NCBI GenBank assembly: GCA_025617745.1 | Contig: CM046855.1 | Coordinates: 16,275,880-16,339,879 of the forward strand | DNA length: 64,000 nt | Direction of reading: 5' to 3' | Source of the DNA: Heliocidaris erythrogramma | Taxonomy: Eukaryota; Echinodermata; Echinoidea; Camarodonta; Echinometridae | Shown here: in pieces, positions 43,923 to 56,200 of the stretch | How positions within the stretch are numbered: position 1 is the first letter of the stretch | Layout of the letters: every line of letters starts with the position of its first letter | Made by a program: the position numbers and the translations under genes | Notes under the pieces: model-generated | Seen by the model: the letters and a program-made list of their open reading frames with translations, nothing else | Told to the model about the DNA's origin: nothing | Database searches by the model: none

Positions 43923-46900
43923 TCATTTCTTCTTCTTTGATTCAGTGGGAGTTGGCGAGTCTTCATCTTCAAATACAAAATAGTATCCCTGCAGCATCAT
44001 GATGATAGAGACACCTGCAGATAAAGGGAATAAAACAAAAGATTATAAGTTAAATAATGGTTTAAGTTTTACTTTATTCATACTTCAGAGAGATCATCAA
44101 CATTATTGTTGATGTTTATACAGTATTTCTCTTGCTATAAACTAATAGGGCTTTAACTTTTGTTGATACTATCATGTAGATATTGTTTGGCTGGTTCTAA
44201 CAATTTGAAGATTGTTACTATTACAGCTATGTTTTCACTTGTGAAAATAACACAATGTAAACTCAGTCCAGAAGGTAATGGGAATTCTTTTAAATTAATC
44301 TATATCTGACACTATGGTACTAAGTATTAAAAAAAAACAGTTGACACTTCTTATTAATGACTCAAAAACTATACCTTGTATCAGACTGAGGTTTTTACCT
44401 TGTAAAGTTGAAGGATGTAAAATCTATTGGGAGCAAGTTTTATGACATTTCTCAGAATACTTTTCTTTATATATTTAATTAGATTTTTTCACTTTTTAAA
44501 ACATCAAGGCCACAAAATTTGTGTGTATCGGTAATTAATTCAGAGCACAACAATTGTCATTGTGTCATGCAGCTGTCATTTCTGCCAACCTTTTGCTGTC
44601 CAGTGTCATTAATGATTCATGACTGCGTTAAAAAGGTGTTCTGGAGTTTCAGCTGCAACACACAATTGCAGCTGTTGTGTTTTGAATTAATCAAAATGAA
44701 TTAATCATCGATCAAAATTGTCCACTGTATTTTTAGCTCACCTGAGCCTAAGGCTCGAGTGAGCTATTGCGATGGAAATTTGTCCGTCGTCCGTCGTCCG
44801 TTAACTTTTTACATTTTCATCTTCTTCTCCAAAACCCATGATCGGAATTCAACCAAATTTGGTAGGAATCATCCTTAGGGGTAGGGGACCCAAAGTTGCT
44901 AAAATGGTACATGCGGCCCCCAGGGGGGCCCAGGGGGAGGGCCCCCAATTGTAAAAGCTATGTAAATTTCAAACATCTTCTTCTCCAGAACAAGGTATAG
45001 CTCAGACTTGGTATTGTGTATGGAGATACCTCTATAGATGAAGAATGAATGTTGTTCACAAAATTTCTCTGAGTGGCCCTATAGGGGCCCTGTGGGGGTA
45101 ACATACTGGAGGGGGGGGGGGGGAGCTGCCAGGCAAAATGTACATTCTCATCTTCTTCTCCAAAACCCATGATCGGAATTCAACCAAACTTGGTAGGAAT
45201 CATCCTTAGGGGTAGGGGACCCAAAGTTGCTAAAATGGTACATGTGGCCCCCAGGGGGGCCCAGGGGGAGGGCCCCCAATTGTAAAAGCTATGTAAATTT
45301 CAAACATCTTCTTCTCCAGAACCAGGTATAGCTCAGACTTGGTATTGCGTATGGAGATACCTCTATAGATGAAGAATAAATGTTGTTCACAAAATTTCTC
45401 TGAGTGGCCCTATAGGTGCCCTGTGGGGGTAACATACTGGAGGGGGGGGGGGGGGGGTTGGGGGCGCTGTCAGGCAAAATGTACATTCTGATCTTCTCCA
45501 AAACACATGATCGGAATTCAACCAAACTTGGTAGGAATCATCCTTAGGGGTAGGGGACCCAAAGTTGCTAAAATGGTACATGTGGCCCCCAGGGGGGCCC
45601 AAGGGGAGGGCCCCCAATTGTAAAAACTATGTAAATTTCAAACATCTTCTTCTCCAGAACCAGGCATAGCTCAGACTTGGTATTGTGTATGGAGATACCT
45701 CTATAGATGAAGAATGAAGGTTGTTCATGAAATTTCTCTGAGTGGCCCTATAGGGGCCCTGTGGGGGTAACATACTGGAGGGGGGCGCTGCCAGGCAAAA
45801 TGTACATTCTGATCTTCTCCAAAACACATGATCGGAATTCAACCAAACTTGGTAGGAATCAACCTTAGGGTTAGGGGATCCAAAGTTGCTAAAATGGTAC
45901 ATGTGGCCCCCAGGTAAATATGTAAATTTCAAACATCTTGTTCTCCAGAACCAGGAATAGCTCAGACTTGGTATTGTGTATGGAGATACCTCTATAGACG
46001 AAAAATGAAAGTTGTTCATGAATTTTTTTCTGGGTGGCCCTATAGGGGGTCTGTGGGGGTAACATACTTGAGGGGGGGGGGGGGGGTGGGGCAAGTTGTC
46101 CGCCATCCATAAACTTTTTACATTTTCAGCTTCTCCAAAACACATGATTGGAATTTAACCGAACTTGGTAGGAAGCTCAGACTTGGTATTGTGTATAGAG
46201 ATACCTCTATAGATGAAGAATGAAAGTTGTTCATGAAATTTTTCTGGGTTGCCTTATAGGGGCCCCTGCACCAGATGTGAATTGATCCACCTCAGGTGAG
46301 CGTCGTGCCCCCTGGGGCTCTTGTTTAACACCTATTACAAAAAGACTTCTTATCATTACTGAAAATCAACAAAGCAATGATTTTTCTAAGAAATTTTCTG
46401 GGATGCCTCTCTTTATAAAAATGCCAAATAATTCAAATTCTTTTACATCCATCTCTTAATATTAAATAGACATAGTATATCCGATTATCATTATCTATCA
46501 AAGAAACAAAAAGGGGTTTCAGATAGTTATTTTTCTTTGCGCCAGAAGGGCCTTAATCAAGTTATATTGAGCCAGAAAGCTGCCAATGATTGAACTCGAA
46601 GCTCAGAATGACCATTTTGGTTGTAGATGTAGATTATATATAGATTATAATAATAATAACATGTAGATTATAATAATATTCATGGTTCTTTGCTGACAAT
46701 GGGACCAACTAGGACCAAATGAGCTTAACCCTCAATAGCCCCTGGACATTTTTGGCGATAATTTGTTAACGCGAAAAGATCTCGTGCTGAAATTTCATGA
46801 CTTTTTCTTTCACGTCTCGCGCACATTTTAAGATCCTATTTGTGAAAATCGGGGGTACGGTTGCGGAGATATAGCACATATTCATGACCAATGTCACAAA

Positions 46901-49295
46901 AAATGACGGTTTCCAATAATTTTGTGTATACAATGTATGGGCTTTACAAGAAGTGTTGTCAGAAGAATTTGCATATTTGCAAAATTAAATAAGAAAAACA
47001 ATGTATATCATAAATTTGACTATGCATTCTTGCACAATACATGATGAGACACAAACACGCCAAGTTTGGTCGCAATCGGTCTATAAATGGCCGAGATCTG
47101 GGGGACCAAATTAGCCACACCCCCCCCCCCCCCCCCCCCCCCCCCCCAGGCTATGCCAGGGCTATGCCAGGGCTATATAGGGTTAAATGATTAAATCCTT
47201 ACAAAATGGCATGACTTGTATCTATATAAAGAATCATAAATTCAGGGGGGGGGAATACAACACCTACCACACCCTGGATAAAGATAACTGAATAATTTGC
47301 ATAGCACTACTGTTGATAGAATATCACATAAAACTATATAACTCAATATTTCAACAGGCTGCAAATCTGTATAAAGACACTTTCAGCAGATCTCACAATG
47401 CTACAACGTACTGAAAGGTGGGGGAAAAGAGCTGTACATACCTGATATAACTAGAGGAGATATAATACCAAAGCTCAGCTCAACAGTCTCAAAGACAAGA
47501 TACTCAGTAGTAAAGTGTAGGAATGCCAGAATGAATGAGAAGAGAGTCAGGTCATACACCCTAAAGAAAAAAAAAATATGTGGATTAACTTAGATATTCC
47601 TTGCTCTCCTGTTAATCAATTTTCACGATACAGGAATCCAAGCTAGATCCCTGAGCATAAGAGAGAGATATTGATTGATCATACATAGCCATGATAACAG
47701 CAATGATAACACAAATAGCTTCAGAGATTCTGTCAAAGATTTCTATGCTGTTGGTAAATTAGTAAGTTCACACTTACATACATTAAAATTCTTTAAAAAG
47801 CACTAAAACATTTAATATATATCCAGTATGTATCCAGTTTGTTACTCAATTTCAGAACAAGGGATATACTGACACAACATCACAACAATTGCATAGCTTT
47901 GAAAAACAAGTCGTTCAAAATTTAAGCACCAATAAGTATTTTATGAGAAATTTTAACTGCATAATTTTATAGTGACATATATGTGTATAACATGTCAACA
48001 GGCCTGTGCAAATTTCAAAATGGTAGTGTACTAAACTTACGCTCTATTCCTAATGTCATACGAACACATCATCCTTACTGCACCTGCAAGCAATGTCCAG
48101 GTTCCGAATAACCTGCCCAGAACAGCATTCACTGAAAAAACAAAACATAACAAAGTATAAATATTTCTGTGGATTTGCATTGCTTGCAAAAAGGGGATAA
48201 TGGAGATATTGTGAAGCATAAATTAAAAAACAGAAATTAGAAAACAGCTACTGAATCATTATCACTCAGCAATTTTGTCTTACAACTTGTTCATGTTCTG
48301 CTAGCATGTTTTACACTCGATGTGAAGTACATTTATAAATAGCAGTTAAAAAACAAAATAAAACAAATCAAAAACGTAAGTAGTCATGCTGCATGACTAT
48401 TATCATGCATGCATACTATTAGCATCTCCCTGCTACTAGGACCAGTAAACTGTATTCTTTTTCCACTCATCATCTTAAGTACATGAACATGGGTATCATG
48501 TTTGGCTTCTTTCCTTTCCTCAATGTTTGTCATACTGAAGGGGGGGGGGGGGGGAAGGCAGCTTTGGGAGAGAATACCTTAGACCATGAATTACCTGAAA
48601 AAAGGAGCATTAAAGAAATTATTCAGTCAAATTGGTACCGTAAGTTGAACAGATTTTTTAAACTAATAGAGCCTAGGCTTAATCAATTCAATCATAAAAT
48701 CTAGATCTAGATAAATATATGAGGAAAAATCAAATTATTTTCAATTTTTCCAACTACACGTCGGCGTGTAGTCGGTTTGCACAGCAGAGTGATAGGCCCA
48801 TTTCTGTCTCTAAGTGAATAGCCGACCCTAAGCAAGTGTGATATTTAGCACATATATATCTTATGTGTACTGGAAAGGAGCAAGATCGCCGGGCCAAAAC
48901 AGCCTGAAAATTTCACTTCATCAAGATGATAAAGATCCTATCGAAGAATCTGTCATGTAATTAATTATTCTATCATCCTAAAATGTAGAAGGAAGTATTT
49001 CTCACAATTTTGCTGTTTTATTGGTGTTTTTACCTCTTCAACTTAGAGGTCGTGACCACCGCCAAAATTGACACAGCCCCATATAGTGATGGTTCCGTGA
49101 GTGGGTCATGCCAATGAATTGCAGTGTTCTTAGAAGTAAATTAGTTAAATCTAACTTACCCATTTCTTGAGCCTGTGTGTACATCCGTGTTGCAAGAAAG
49201 GAGCTTTCCATGAAGGCTTGCATAGCACTACCTACAGCCATGAATCCAATCAGGAAGATCCAAAATCTCAGCACCTTTGTGAAAGCATTGGCCAT
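43923..49295 (-). CDS. ERG28: ERG28-like sterol biosynthesis scaffold protein
   Basis: Four coding exons on the - strand: 49295-49160, 48131-48041, 47560-47442 and 44014-43923; GT-AG borders and phases agree, giving 145 aa (human about 140). It reads MANAFTKVLRFWIFLIGFMA, MESSFLATRMYTQAQEM, LGRLFGTWTLLAGAVRMMCS, LTLFSFILAFLHFTTEYLVF, SFGIISPLVISG and ends in TPTESKKKK. The order of four hydrophobic segments and FGTWTLL / LHFTTEY match human ERG28 (FGIWTLL / LGHFLSE). In yeast the protein tethers the C4-demethylation enzymes in the ER membrane (family knowledge). The C-terminal KKKK fits a dilysine ER-retrieval signal. A non-coding acceptor at 49314-49315 (ttttgtag, - strand) implies a 5' UTR intron leading up to the GC island at 50.7-50.9 kb. 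Intron 3 holds a 1.6-kb tandem-core repeat. Confidence 0.92.
44733..46324 (+). repeat. Dispersed element with ~330-bp tandem core units (AGCTCACCTGAG type)
   Basis: Begins TTAGCTCACCTGAGCCTAAG with a short palindrome, then GTCCGTCGTCCGTCGTCC. Repeated units start near 44811, 45141, 45483, 45804 and 46120 ('gatcggaattcaaccaaact', 'ggtagggatcatc'-like, 'cagacttggtattg', 'gagatacctctatag'), each with a G run near its end. It finishes CCACCTCAGGTGAGCGTCGT and 'cctggggctcttgttt'. The last units are shortened. No coding potential; antisense open frames merely repeat the unit. The architecture (short palindromic ends plus tandem core) recalls non-autonomous Helitron/'pearl'-like elements of invertebrates; class inferred. 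Confidence 0.8.
46325..47441. other. ERG28 intron 3 remainder; poly-C tract
   Basis: No gene. A near-pure C run of about 29 bp lies at 47119-47147, followed by a short tandem 'gctatgccagg' repeat. 46715-47200 looks like a dispersed repeat ('gttaacgcgaaaagatctcg') but no second copy is in this window. Confidence 0.5.
48847..49115 (+). repeat. Dispersed repeat family B, copy 2
   Basis: Relative of 33180-33445 inside the first intron of ERG28; see that entry for shared words. Confidence 0.75.
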
Positions 49296-49769
49296 GGTGG
49301 TAACAATCTGTTCCTACAAAAACAATTAAAAAACAAAGAATATTTGTAAGAAGCGAGTAGATTTCTGTGTGGAACCAAATAAACAATATATTTTAGTCGA
49401 TACATGAGGAAATAATGATGTCTGCTGGGGATAAAATGTTCACTACAAACACTGCATTATCTGCTGTTGTATCTTATTCTATTTTGGCAGTTTACAAACT
49501 CATCGCTGATCAGATTTTCTGTGGCAGATAGCTGTTCTCGACTTAAGCCCGGATTTTACTCAAGACTCTTCATAATAACACTTAACAGCTATATAATCCC
49601 ATTCCCTTATTTCAACGAAAAACTTATCCGGCAATCATTTAAACTTAAAGACTTGCCACTTCTTGATAACATTTTTTCAAGCATTTTACGATATGAATTG
49701 ATGGACTTAAACAGATAAATGTATAAAATTAAAATTGTGAGATTCTCCGGCAAAACATCAAGATAAGTA

Positions 49770-50456
49770 GAAGCACTCATAGCTACATTCCTATACTTCG
49801 TGTGTATAATGTAGGCAGTCATACACCTCATCTTTTTAAAACACCACTGCACAAAAGTCACCAATATTCACTCAAAATCGGCATTTAATTTTCAAAAACC
49901 GACCCCAAAATATCCAAGAAATACAATAAATTCAACTCACCAATGTTGGAAAAGATATTTACAAAAATGAAATCAGCAATTTACTGTTGATTCTCGCGAA
50001 ACGAGCTATCGGAGTCATTGTGTACATTTCCTGGTCGCCGCGGGCGCTGACATCTCCCCAAAAGAGTTTTGTCCTCAAAAATTCGGTCCCTATGGCGTAC
50101 ACGGAAAAGTTCCGATTTTCTGTGTGCGCGATCGTAAAGATCGATGTGCCAGTGCGATCCCGAATTTCTTCGTGGACAAAAATTATATTGGCCGATTTTA
50201 GTCTAAGACATCGGCAGTTTGTAAACAACACGCGATCGCGAAACAAATCGGCGGGGATTTCTCCGGTTTTGGACAAGATTTTGACTTTGGATTTTGCTGT
50301 AAATATCAAAAGTTCTTCCTAACGGCCATTTGAGGTAAGAGTGAGATTTTTAAGGGCTGAATTTGAAAGCAAGTATTTAAAATATTTATCTTATTTTCCC
50401 CCCATACCTTCAGTACATGCGACAGAAAATACCAACTATTTTACAGTAATGTACCC
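49770..50456 (+). repeat. Repeat family A, copy 3 (intact)
   Basis: Full-length copy that shows the undisturbed 'ggccgattttagtctaagac' junction where copy 1 received its LINE. It lies between ERG28 exon 1 and its GC-rich upstream region, probably within a 5' UTR intron. Open frames on both strands at 49959-50322 parallel those of copy 2. Confidence 0.75.
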
Positions 50457-50577
50457 GTGAGTGAGTACAAGGGACAAGTACGAGTACGACCATGTTTTCT
50501 CTCTCACAACTTTACACAATGCTTCATCCCAGTTATTTCCTGAGTGATGTATATACCGCAACTAACTACCTACCTAC

Positions 50578-50960
50578 CTTGTCTTGTCCAAGGCAAAATT
50601 AGAGTCTCCTATCCTGTACGTAAAAGGATGTGGCCGGAATTATGTGAGAGCTCTGCTCTTGCTCTTACCATATCCATGCACTGAGACTGATACCGTACCG
50701 TACACGTACGTTGTACCGCGCCACGCACTCGCGCGCCGCCGCCGCGCCGGAGCTCGGAGCTCGGGATCGGGACCGGAGCCCAGGCCAGGCCAGCGCCAGG
50801 CCAGGCCCACTGAACTCTACATGTAGTGTATGCGCATGCAAGCGCAAGCGCAGCGCCGCGACGCGCGGTACGTATATACGATAAGGCCCATTCTTCCAGC
50901 CACCCCACCCCTCCCGCCGCCAACCATCACCACCACCACCCCCGCCCCCCCCCCCCCCCC
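50578..50960 (-). promoter_or_regulatory. GC/CpG-rich island, candidate ERG28 promoter and first non-coding exon
   Basis: 50690-50960 is strongly GC- and CpG-rich (cgcgccgccgccgcgccgg) in an AT-rich neighbourhood and contains TGCGCATGCA at 50831-50840, one base off an NRF1 site. On the - strand a donor-like AAG|GTAGGT at 50578/50577 could end a 5' UTR exon that splices to the acceptor at 49314. The link to ERG28 is inferred from position and orientation. Confidence 0.45.
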
Positions 50961-51359
50961 TCTCTCTCTCTTCGACACCTGATAAATTAAAAAAGGGGGT
51001 TATGAAATATCTTGAAAAATTGATCAAATCCCAGGATCAAATTCCTGAAATTCCTGCTAGTTTTGATAGCTCATTCAGCCAGGATTATATCATTTTGAAA
51101 AGTAGAAAAAAAACCATCTCTTTCAAGGTATTGTAATGACAGCTTACTTGGGAGGGGGGTTGGTGTCTGTCCTGAGATATGGGGTTGGAATGAGAGCTCA
51201 CCTGAGATAGGGGGGTACATTGAGCAGTGTTCTGAATTTAGGGGGGTCTCCAAGGCAGGAAAGCACCCCCTGAGATAGGGGGGTGCTTTCAAAGGGAGGG
51301 AACAAGCATACGCGTACCCTAAATAATTCTGAGTTCGGGGGGGGGGGGGGGGAGCGGGC

Positions 51360-51596
51360 ACCACCCTTATCACCACCACCACCACCGGGCCACCACCACC
51401 ACCACCACCACCACCACTGCACCCACCACGCACCAGCACCACCAGCACCACCATGACCACCAGCACTACCACCATCACCATCACCACCACCACCAGCACC
51501 ACCATGACCACCAGCACTACCAGTACCACTATCACCATCACCACCATCACCACCACCACCAACACCATCACCACCACCAGCGGCAGCATTACCACT
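51360..51596. repeat. (CCA)n / CCACCAT microsatellite
   Basis: About 235 bp of CAC/CAT trinucleotide repeats, preceded by a G run at 51339-51352. The antisense Val/Met-rich open frame is a by-product. Confidence 0.9.
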
Positions 51597-51818
51597 AGTT
51601 GACTTTGTGTGAAATTAATAATTGTTTCACTCACAAATATACTCCTCGATCCCCCTCTCCCGATCGATGAACGCCCTGTCGACTTTTTTTCAATCCTATA
51701 CTCCTAGACCACTAGACTGGTGCCAATTAACCGTGCCACTGCCACTGCACGTGCATGGGGGGGGGGGGGGGATTCCTCTTATCCTAAATACATGCACGAT
51801 TTGAAATTATGGAGTGAT

Positions 51819-52031
51819 CAGTGGCGTAATGAGCCCATCATTTTGAGGGGCTGAGCATAGGCATACGGGGCCCAATTTCTTAATACTTGCGGGAAAAACT
51901 ACTTTTCTAAAATGAAAATGTAAAAAAAAAAAAAGTGATTTTTTTTTTTTCCCAGTCTTTTTTTTTTTTTTTTTGGCGTGGAACTTTTTTTGGGCTGCAG
52001 CCCCCAAGCCCCCCCCCCCAGTACGCCAGTG
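51819..52031. repeat. MITE-like element with CAGTGGCGTA ends
   Basis: Left CAGTGGCGTAATG, right complement CACTGGCGTACTG; the interior has A/T runs. A related 'cagtggcatagccagg' end occurs at 58855 in WDR43 intron 7. Confidence 0.6.
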
Positions 52032-53236
52032 CAAATGATGTTATTTTGGATGACTTGAATCCAGGCCCCTGGGAGCACCCCCAGAATTTTTTGAAGGGGT
52101 GCGCAGAAGGCTGAGGACCTTTTTTTTGCTCACAGCACCCCCAGTATTAATCGTTCCCATGTGCCTGCTTGAACTAATTAATCTGAACGTTTGATTTAGA
52201 CTTGGAAAAAACAAAAACAAAACACTTCACAAATTTCCTCTCCTCGATATGAAAGAAAAGGATAGTCCATGTGTTTGAAGCTATGGGTTCCCGCCAATTT
52301 AAGAATTTGTAGATTCATGGTCTATAAAGTTGATAGAATGCCGGGGGGGGGGGGGGGTAATTCACCCCCGTTTCATCCTAATTATCAATAAGACTTTGTA
52401 TCCTAGTTATGATTTTAATTACGTTTTTAATATCAGTTATCACCTTCCTTGGCCATATGTAGCAAACTTATCATTCTCATTTTGTTAATTGAGATGATAT
52501 TTTTTTTATTTGGAAGTTTGTTCCTCATAAATCATCACTAACAGTTAATGCCTGATGCATGAGGGCCTCCTAGCCAATGAAAATCAGATACAATTTCGAC
52601 ATTTGTCTGTAATGTTCTTTTAATTAGTCATTAATCCCCCTTCTAAAGTGCCTTTATGACCTAAAAGACAAAATGCATACGTAATTACACCGTACATAAC
52701 AACATTGGGGAACCTAGTTTTTTATGTGTTTTTTTAAAGCTGCATGTGCTTTCCATTAGGTTCTCCCACTGATAGGCCTACTGCCTTTTCTTGACTATAC
52801 TGTAACTTTTCACTCTTGATTATATATTGAATATGATATCTGTATTCGACAGTTTAACTATGTATACTTTCAAATGTAATGTTCATGGCAGATTTCTGCA
52901 GTATTATGAAAAAATAATAATTCATTCCTTCATTCATTTTTCTTCTATCTGCGGGGGAGAGGGGGGGGGGGGGGGGGGGGCGGGTGGCGGGATCATTACC
53001 CGATGTAGTTCCATCATCTCTCCTTCCCCTAATTTTTCGAAACTTCTACGTACCCTCGACAGACCTTCGCCGTTGCTCGTCTTGATAAAACATACAGTGT
53101 TTTCAATAAAAAAAAATTAACTTCTTATCAATTATGTTGAAATTGTAATGAAACAAATCAAGTTCAACTTCTTCAAGAGCGCTATCAGCAGCAGCTAGCT
53201 AGCCAGCTAGTTAATTTATTAGCGAGTTAGCTGGCA
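52032..53236. other. Intergenic between ERG28 and WDR43
   Basis: No gene. G runs at 52342-52357 and 52959-52980. The two flanking genes point away from each other, about 4 kb between their start codons. Confidence 0.5.
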
Positions 53237-53261
53237 GCGCATGCGTACAAATAGCCACGTG
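53237..53261. promoter_or_regulatory. WDR43 proximal promoter: NRF1-like site and CACGTG E-box
   Basis: GCGCATGCGT at 53237-53246 and CACGTG at 53256-53261, 37 and 18 bp before the ATG at 53274. CACGTG is the canonical MYC/MAX-type E-box, common at ribosome-biogenesis genes (family knowledge). These sites may lie in the 5' UTR; function inferred. Confidence 0.5.
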
Positions 53262-53273
53262 GTGTAATGCAAC

Positions 53274-56200
53274 ATGGCGGCTTCTCGAAACAGGTGCTGT
53301 GCCTTTTCGGTTTCCGACGGTTACTTTGCTACTTCTAGTGCTGATGGAAGGCTTTCAATATGGGATACTAAGACAGGAGAGGTTAAGCAACACTACACTC
53401 CAAGTTCCCATCTGTCGTCATCTTGTACTTGCTTGGCATGGCAGCGAAAATCACGTCGATGTGAGGTAAAGTCTGAAGAATGTTGAAGGGGTGGCATGCT
53501 TGAAAACGTACAGTTTACATGCAGGCAGCGCCTGACGGGCCGGCGCCCGGGTCGATGTCAAGCTGCACTTGCTCTTCTTGATGCAGCCGCAGCGCCGCAG
53601 GCACTGCGTGTAGTCAAAATCAACCCCCAAAAAAGAAAAAAAGAAGGAAGTTCTAAGTGTGCTGTAACCGTGGCAGAATATCAATTCTTAAATTTAAATA
53701 TCGCAATTTAAAACATCGAACACAAATATATTGTCGTTGCATCAGTGTTAAACAGGGATTTTGCTTACTCCAGCCAGAGCTCCAACGGGCAGCGTTGGAC
53801 TCCACGACCAGGTACAAATAACCAAAGTCGACCTCGCCCATTAGTATGGCTAATCGCATTGCTTAATTTCGGCAGGTAAGATAGAAATTTGTACTTACAT
53901 TTCTAGAGAATTACTGTAACTATCTAGCAGGCTCTTCGATTTTACGATTTAACGATTGTTTCGATGAAAAAATGGAATTTCCTCGCCGAGCCGATCTTTT
54001 CCCCGTACATGCCGTACTGTACCGTTGATTCAAATGACTCGATCGCACTGTGTGATCGAGTTAGCGACGGTATACGGTACATTACTGTACACACAGTCAT
54101 GACAGTGCTATCGAGTCATTTGAACAGTACGGGTAAAAGATCGGCTCGGCGAGGAAATTCCATTTTTTTCATCGAAACAATCGTTAAATCATAAAATCAA
54201 AGAGCCTGCTAGATAGTTAGTTTTTCCAGTGACAGATACAAAGTTTCTACAGCGTACCATAATGTGACATCGCTAATAAATAATATATGTAATAAATGTA
54301 ATAAATTGAACACAAATTTGCATTAGGTCAATGGCAAAATGCTGCTAAGTTGATTATTAAATTCATTTAGCACCTTATGTGCAGTCAGACCGCAGGTCGT
54401 ATGCAAATGAGCAAAAAACGCGCATTTTATTTCCAGTGCCCGAAATGGACTTTCTCCCTGCACCCAGCCGGCTGTATCGCATGGTCATCTTTAAAGTTAT
54501 GCTCTTCAATAAATATTAATGCTGTGCTCATTAGACTTTCTGCAAAAATAAATGAATAGTTTACCAACACAGGGATATTTTGTTTTAGTCAGAATTTTAA
54601 AAAGAAAATGTTTAAAATAACCGATGAAATAGTCATACAAAAGCCTTTTTTTCACAAGATTTCAAGTTGTTAAAAGACATATAAAAAGTATATGAGCCGC
54701 CATCAAGACACATATGTATGGAAGCGCTGGAATCTCATCTTTTTCATCGTTACATTCAAATCATCCATAAATTTATGACAGAGTCAGGATCCAGCAATAT
54801 TCAGCCGCAGATCATCCGTTGTCAAGACCATGGGCAAGACCATAGAATCTTAGCCCTGTGATTGGCAAGTGAGCCATCCGTAACCAAGTGCGCGTTGAAT
54901 GAAACATTGCGCAACCTGTTGCTTCATCCTTGCGCAAACATGCGCATAGCTGTTGCCTGGCTGTGAGAAAACATCTTGCGTGGTGGTAACCAATCAGAAT
55001 GCTGGAATTGACTTTTTTAAAGACAAAGTGTGTACATCGGTTACATATTGCTGGATCCTGACCCTGTCATGAAGTGCACATTAATGTTATTTCAATCTTT
55101 GGAAAGTACAGAAAATGCCCTTTACGCTCATGTCAAATTTGCCCTGGCTCACAATAAAACTATGGTAGATTTGGGCTTTTTGGCCAGATTTATATTTCAT
55201 TTCATTTCCATTTTTGGTCATAAAAGGAACACCATTTTATACCAATTTCGTCTTTTATTTTGAACACAATAAAAGTATGTCACAAATCTCTGATCCCTCT
55301 TCTTTTATTTGATGTATAACTCATGACAATTGGTGAATGATAAGTAGGCTATTCAATAGTTTGCAAATGAGATGTTCCTGGCTGTTCTTGCTCATTATGT
55401 ATTCATAGTCAGGCAGAATTGGAAATAAAATAGCGCACTTTTAGGGGACCTGCGGATTGGCTGTGTGTCTCTTGAGAGTTGAGATGCAAAGTATATTAAA
55501 ATGTTAAGTATCATGTTCTTTTTCTTCTTTTCCTTGTTCTTCTTTTCCTTGTTCTAGGAAAATCGGAAGAAAAAGAAAAGGAAGTCTGCTAGGGTAGAAG
55601 TTGAATCAGATGATGCAGAAGTCCTCTCTCCCACCAATCTCCTCGCCTTAGGGACAGTAGCTGGAAGTGTTCTTCTCTATAGTGTCTTGAAAGGGGACTT
55701 GCATTCAAAGCTGGTAGGTTGGAATTCAGGATTTTTATTGCAGAGTAAATATGAGTATTACATAGTTGAATAGAAATTTTGAATCTCATAAAGTGATGGC
55801 AACAATTTTGAAATGATTTTTTAAACATATATATATATATACCTTCAAAGTGTTTTCTAGTGAAAAGATGTGTGAAACCTAAATGTTCAGAATATTACAA
55901 ATTGACTCATATTATGTAAAAGATAATTTGTGTTGGTCAGTTTGGTTTACCTTAAATAGGGAATGCTTGTTTTGTTTTCATTTGTTCTAACAGCAAAAGG
56001 GTTAACTAATACTGAAGTGATGGGGTAAAACAAAAACAAATGCCTTTATTTCTCCAATATATTTGTACTCTGTTCTTCCTCCTTTGTCCCCAAGGTTGTA
56101 TTTCTCATCATAAATAATTTTATTTACATTGCCATTATTGATTTTTTTTCCACTTCTTTACTTGCACTGTCAATGGTTGATACCTTTTTACAATACATAT

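Noticed and set aside
45627-46145. 172-codon antisense frame and its relatives at 44958-45617
   Set aside because: They repeat with the 330-bp core units of the tandem-core element and show no independent coding signal.
51071-51634. 187-codon antisense Val/Met-rich frame
   Set aside because: By-product of the CCA/CAT microsatellite and a G run.
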